The position numbers were made by a program, and so were the translations under genes. A model generated the notes under the pieces. The model ran no database searches, was not told where the DNA came from, and saw only the letters and a program-made list of their open reading frames with translations. A stretch of 8,641 nt of DNA from Kiritimatiellia bacterium (GTDB lineage: Bacteria > Verrucomicrobiota > Kiritimatiellia > RFP12 > UBA1067), in the NCBI GenBank assembly GCA_017459225.1, contig JAFUDL010000257.1, forward strand, positions 1-8,641, given 5' to 3'. Positions 6,310-8,641 of the stretch are shown here, piece by piece (the stretch's first letter is position 1; each line of letters begins with the position of its first letter).

Positions 6310-6684
6310 TCATTTCGTCAATCCTTTTCTATTTCGATAATACCTACAGCTATTGAACACTTCTTCAGCAGTCATGTAGTTTGGATAGCGCTCAGATTCT
6401 GAGCCGTTCTCCTCATCTATGTCTAAAACCCGAAACAGCTCTTCCCCGCAAAAGACGCAAACTTTCCCGTCGGAAAAATCAATCTGCCCACCATGTCGCC
6501 AAGGCCACACTTCGTGATCGACATAGTAGAACCGCCATCCGCCATTCGTGTTGCGGACATACAGCTGGACAGCGTAAGGTTCACCATTCCAGACATGCCA
6601 GCCAGCATCCGTCCAGTCGCCAAGGCACTTTCCACTCGCGAGCACGAGGAACAAGACGAGAATTGCCTTTGTCAGTTTCTTCAT
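6310..6684 (-). CDS. Small secreted protein with a CxxCG motif, unknown function
   Basis: 124 residues. The N-terminus MKKLTKAILVLFLVLASG is a Sec signal peptide with a likely cut near C-L-G (20-22). The cysteine at 20 does not fit a lipobox because lysine precedes it. The mature part is short, tryptophan- and tyrosine-rich (DWTDAGWHVW at 23-32, WRFYYVDHEVWPW at 50-62) and carries one C-V-F-C-G motif at 76-80, with a further C at 113. That single CxxC could bind metal or form a disulfide. The C-terminal YPNYMTAEEVFNSCRYY looks helical. AAAGGAG (6701-6695) lies 10 nt before the ATG, a slightly long spacing. It sits 67 nt behind the ATPase gene and 95 nt ahead of the lipoprotein gene on the same strand, so it may be co-transcribed with either. 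I do not recognise the family. Confidence 0.7.
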   Translation of the reverse strand: MKKLTKAILVLFLVLASGKCLGDWTDAGWHVWNGEPYAVQLYVRNTNGGWRFYYVDHEVWPWRHGGQIDFSDGKVCVFCGEELFRVLDIDEENGSESERYPNYMTAEEVFNSCRYYRNRKGLTK

Positions 6685-6751
6685 GGTTCATCTACTCCTT
6701 TCACTTGCCGCCGCAGGGTGCGTTCCGCCCGCACCATAACGAGCATTGTCC

Positions 6752-8107
6752 TTACAGGCACGAGATCATGTAGAGCGGAAGGCATTTGATCCCTTTTGAC
6801 ACCTTGACGTCTCCGGAATGGAAAATGAACGGTTCGCTGAGGAAATCCGAGAACTTAGCCTGGAACTTCTCAAGCGAGGCGTGCCGCACGCGCTTGCCGC
6901 TCTTGACCTCAACGGCGCCTACATTGTTCTTCCTCGCGAGCTTCGACTTTGCAATGAGGAAATCAATCTCCATCCGCTCTTTCCTGTCGTATGGATCGGA
7001 ACGCGAATAGAAGTACAGTTTGCGCCCGGATGCGACGAGAGTCTGCGCAACGATGTTCTCCATGAGCATCCCCTCGTTGACGGACAGATCGCCCGTCATA
7101 AGCCGCTTATGGATGGACTCGGACGCAAGTTCGTTCTCGTCGAAGGCATGGCTCACGAGAAGTCCCGTATCCGCCATGTAGCATTTGAACGTCGTATGGT
7201 CCGCGCTCAGCGACAGCCCAAGATTCGGCTCCGTCGCGTTGTAGCAGAAATTGCATATCATGGCGTCCTTGAGCCAGAACGCTGGTTCCTCGTATTCTCT
7301 CATCCGCGCGTTGACGTCTATGTCCGCAAGGTTGTAGGACTTCTCGTGCCGGGACAGCTGCGCAGGGATGGCGTCCCACATGCGCTCCACCTTGAGCGCG
7401 CTTGAGCCGGCGTACTTCACGATAGCGTCCCTGTAAAGCCCCAATATGTCGCGCTTGGCGCGGTCCACCTTGTCGAAGTCGCGCGATTCAACGTACTTCT
7501 TCACGGACTGCGGCATTCCGCCCACAAGCATATACGTGCGGAAAGCATCCATGGCTCGTCGATGGAGCGCCCCGAGGGATTCCCTTCTGGCAAACGCCTC
7601 CCTGATCGCCCCCATCAGGGTCTCTTCTCCGTTCGCCCAAAGGAACTCCTCGAAGTCCATCGGATACATCTTGATGTGGCGTTCCTCGGACGGAATGAGA
7701 ATGCCTTCGACATTCTTCCTTATCGATATGAGCGAGCCTGTCTCGACGTAGTGGTAGCGTCCATCCGCCATAAGAGGCTTGATGGCTTCCCGCGCACGGG
7801 GAAACGCCTGCACCTCGTCGAACACGATCAGGCTTCCCCTCGGCAGTGGTTTTCTTTCAAGGACCAGAAACAGCCTCTCAAAGAAAACATCCAGATTGCC
7901 AAGATATTCATTGAACGTCTCCTTGACGTCATTGCCGACATACTTGAAGTTGATCATCAGATACGCCGGATATTCCGCCTTGGCGAATTCCTCCACGATA
8001 AAACTCTTTCCGACACGGCGGGCACCGTCAATGAGCAACGCGCACTCATTGGCATCCGACACTTTCCATTTTTTGAGAATTTCAGTAATTTTACGCCGCA
8101 TCACCAT
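6752..8107 (-). CDS. AAA_14/DUF4143 ATPase with PD-(D/E)XK-like C-terminal domain
   Basis: 451 residues, cytoplasmic, no signal peptide. The N-terminal P-loop ATPase has Walker A GARRVGKS (28-35), Walker B LIVFDEVQ (93-100) and a sensor-like YVETGS (120-125). The substrate-recognition and linker region follows (IKMYPMDFEEFLWANG at 145-160, YMLVGGMPQSV at 192-202). The DUF4143 C-terminus has GMLMENIVAQTL (346-357), EIDFLIA (380-386) and AVEVKSGK (398-405), where D381, E400 and K402 fit a PD-(D/E)XK nuclease-like site. This is the complete architecture of a widespread prokaryotic family whose role is unproven. Family members are often solitary and in multiple copies per genome; links to DNA transactions or defence are speculative. 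The start at 8107 has AGGAG (8118-8114) 6 nt upstream and a promoter just before it. The frame continues to 8215, but that extension contains the promoter itself. Confidence 0.92.
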   Translation of the reverse strand: MVMRRKITEILKKWKVSDANECALLIDGARRVGKSFIVEEFAKAEYPAYLMINFKYVGNDVKETFNEYLGNLDVFFERLFLVLERKPLPRGSLIVFDEVQAFPRAREAIKPLMADGRYHYVETGSLISIRKNVEGILIPSEERHIKMYPMDFEEFLWANGEETLMGAIREAFARRESLGALHRRAMDAFRTYMLVGGMPQSVKKYVESRDFDKVDRAKRDILGLYRDAIVKYAGSSALKVERMWDAIPAQLSRHEKSYNLADIDVNARMREYEEPAFWLKDAMICNFCYNATEPNLGLSLSADHTTFKCYMADTGLLVSHAFDENELASESIHKRLMTGDLSVNEGMLMENIVAQTLVASGRKLYFYSRSDPYDRKERMEIDFLIAKSKLARKNNVGAVEVKSGKRVRHASLEKFQAKFSDFLSEPFIFHSGDVKVSKGIKCLPLYMISCL

Positions 8108-8129
8108 AGTATTCTCCTTGACGCGAAAT

Positions 8130-8158
8130 ATTATATCACGCTTTGACGTTTTGAGCAA
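8130..8158 (-). promoter_or_regulatory. Sigma70-type promoter of the ATPase gene
   Basis: The minus strand shows TTGCTC (8158-8153), a 17-bp spacer and consensus TATAAT (8135-8130) with an upstream TG (TGATATAAT, extended -10). Transcription would begin near 8123, giving a leader of about 15 nt that includes the AGGAG ribosome-binding site. The -10 region overlaps the last of the three 33-bp phased motifs. Confidence 0.75.
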
Positions 8159-8227
8159 TGCCGAATTTACACCTTTTGACGATTTAGCAATACGTCTATT
8201 CACACTATTTGACACTTAGCGTGCAAT
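8133..8227 (-). repeat. Three promoter-like motif copies at 33-bp spacing upstream of the ATPase
   Basis: On the minus strand GTCAAANNGTG occurs three times, with GTCAAA at 8213-8208, 8180-8175 and 8147-8142, exactly 33 bp apart. Each copy has ATTGC ahead of it (starting at 8227, 8191 and 8159) and an AT-rich tail behind it (TGTGAAT, TGTAAAT, TGATATAAT). The third copy supplies the -35 and extended -10 of the ATPase promoter. The second has the same layout with a weaker -10 (TAAATT), and the first is more decayed. The equal phase, about three DNA turns, suggests either a triplicated promoter or three binding sites for one regulator on the same DNA face. Confidence 0.7.
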
Positions 8228-8263
8228 GGATGAAGCGAAAATCCTCTTCGTATCAATAGGAAA

Positions 8264-8300
8264 CGGGCACGATTAGCCGTTTTCATCGTAATCGTGCCCG
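8264..8300 (-). terminator. 12-bp hairpin, probable terminator of the ABC-F gene
   Basis: CGGGCACGATTA (8264-8275) and TAATCGTGCCCG (8289-8300) form a perfect 12-bp stem with a 13-nt loop, 6 bp past the stop codon of the ABC-F gene. On the minus strand it is followed by TTTCCTATT, a short and imperfect T tract, so terminator strength is uncertain. It separates the ABC-F gene from the promoter of the ATPase. Confidence 0.7.
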
Positions 8301-8306
8301 GGTTCT

Positions 8307-8641
8307 TCAGAGCGGGACATGCCGGCTCACTAAGCGAACTGTGTTGCCGGATTGCGTCAGCTGCCAGCGGCGGACGGTGAGCCGCGCAAGAAAGCGTTCG
8401 TCGTGCGAGACGAGCAGAAGCGCGCATGGCGTCTCCGCGAGCGCATTCTCCAGGCACTCGATGCTGGGAAGGTCGAGGTGGTTCGTCGGCTCATCCATGA
8501 CGATGAAATGGGGACCCCTTTCCACGCCGCGCGCGAGCAGGATTTTCCGAATCTCGCCCGGACTGGGCGTCGTGGAGGCGAGCAGGCGTCCGGGACGCGA
8601 ACCGAGGAGGCAGATGAGAGTCATGACGCGTCCGAGCGGAA
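8307..8641 (-). CDS. C-terminal part of an ABC-F family ATPase, cut by the window edge
   Basis: The last 110 residues of the second ATPase domain are present; the frame runs off the right edge. Residues before the apparent methionine at 8624 (P-L-G-R-V) continue the same domain, so that methionine is internal. The signature loop reads PSPGE, where the family usually has LSGGE, followed by IRKILLARG. Then come HFIVMDEPTNHLDLPS (Walker B and D-loop), the family hallmark EPTNHLD, and LLLVSHDERFL with the switch histidine. ABC-F proteins have two ATPase domains and no membrane domain. They bind the ribosomal E site to aid translation or, in some subfamilies, relieve antibiotic-stalled ribosomes. 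Which subfamily this is cannot be told without the linker and N-terminal half. Confidence 0.88.
   Translation of the reverse strand, partial: PLGRVMTLICLLGSRPGRLLASTTPSPGEIRKILLARGVERGPHFIVMDEPTNHLDLPSIECLENALAETPCALLLVSHDERFLARLTVRRWQLTQSGNTVRLVSRHVPL

Noticed and set aside
6717..6735. Hairpin GGTGCG/CGCACC between the ATPase and the small secreted protein gene as a terminator
   Set aside because: Only 6 bp of stem and no T tract on the transcript side; it may slow or do nothing, and the downstream gene may still be co-transcribed.
8209..8214. TTGACA as a -35 box for plus-strand transcription
   Set aside because: No -10-like sequence lies 16-18 bp downstream and there is no plus-strand gene to serve.
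8133..8227. CRISPR-like array
   Set aside because: The copies are imperfect, only about 11 bp is conserved, intervals share sequence with each other, and no cas gene is present. The layout fits promoter elements.

Overview
All six recognisable genes lie on the minus strand, so the window reads right to left. Secreted proteins dominate: a signal-peptide glycoside hydrolase with a sugar-binding tail, a lipoprotein ending in a GspG-like 'DPF' module that I associate with planctomycete/verrucomicrobial (PVC) genomes, and two further exported proteins. Together with the many GCAAAG-type repeats, this suggests an uncultured member of the PVC group, perhaps a Kiritimatiellia-like or Verrucomicrobia-like carbohydrate degrader. 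That placement is inference from sequence style; there is no rRNA or other marker gene here.

Layout from the right edge, in the direction of transcription. (1) 8641-8307 is the C-terminal part of an ABC-F ATPase, followed by a 12-bp hairpin at 8300-8264 that probably ends its transcript. (2) 8227-8130 holds three copies of a promoter-like motif spaced exactly 33 bp apart; the last copy merges into a good sigma70-type promoter for an AAA_14/DUF4143 ATPase with a PD-(D/E)XK-like C-terminus (8107-6752). (3) Behind it on the same strand come a small secreted CxxC protein (6684-6310), a 410-residue lipoprotein (6214-4982) and a DUF1287 NlpC/P60-like exported protein (4947-4366). The last two genes begin with the same 44-bp block, which covers the ribosome-binding site, the start codon and the first codons. 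(4) 4365-3912 has no convincing gene. It contains a nested inverted repeat built from 9-bp units directly after the DUF1287 stop codon, a 14-bp palindrome, and an open frame that looks like the relic of another exported protein's N-terminus. (5) A secreted LacZ-type GH2 beta-galactosidase with a C-terminal F5/8-type (CBM32-like) domain (3911-192) is coupled, through a TAAGGAGG junction, to another signal-peptide protein running off the left edge (179-1).

Functionally, the left half looks like a piece of a polysaccharide- or glycoconjugate-degradation locus. The centre is a pair of envelope proteins of unknown role. The right half is housekeeping or accessory cytoplasmic ATPases. No tRNA, rRNA, CRISPR array, transposase or phage gene was seen. 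The most unusual material is non-coding: the 33-bp phased promoter triplication, the 9-bp periodic palindrome, and the related 44-bp gene-start repeat.
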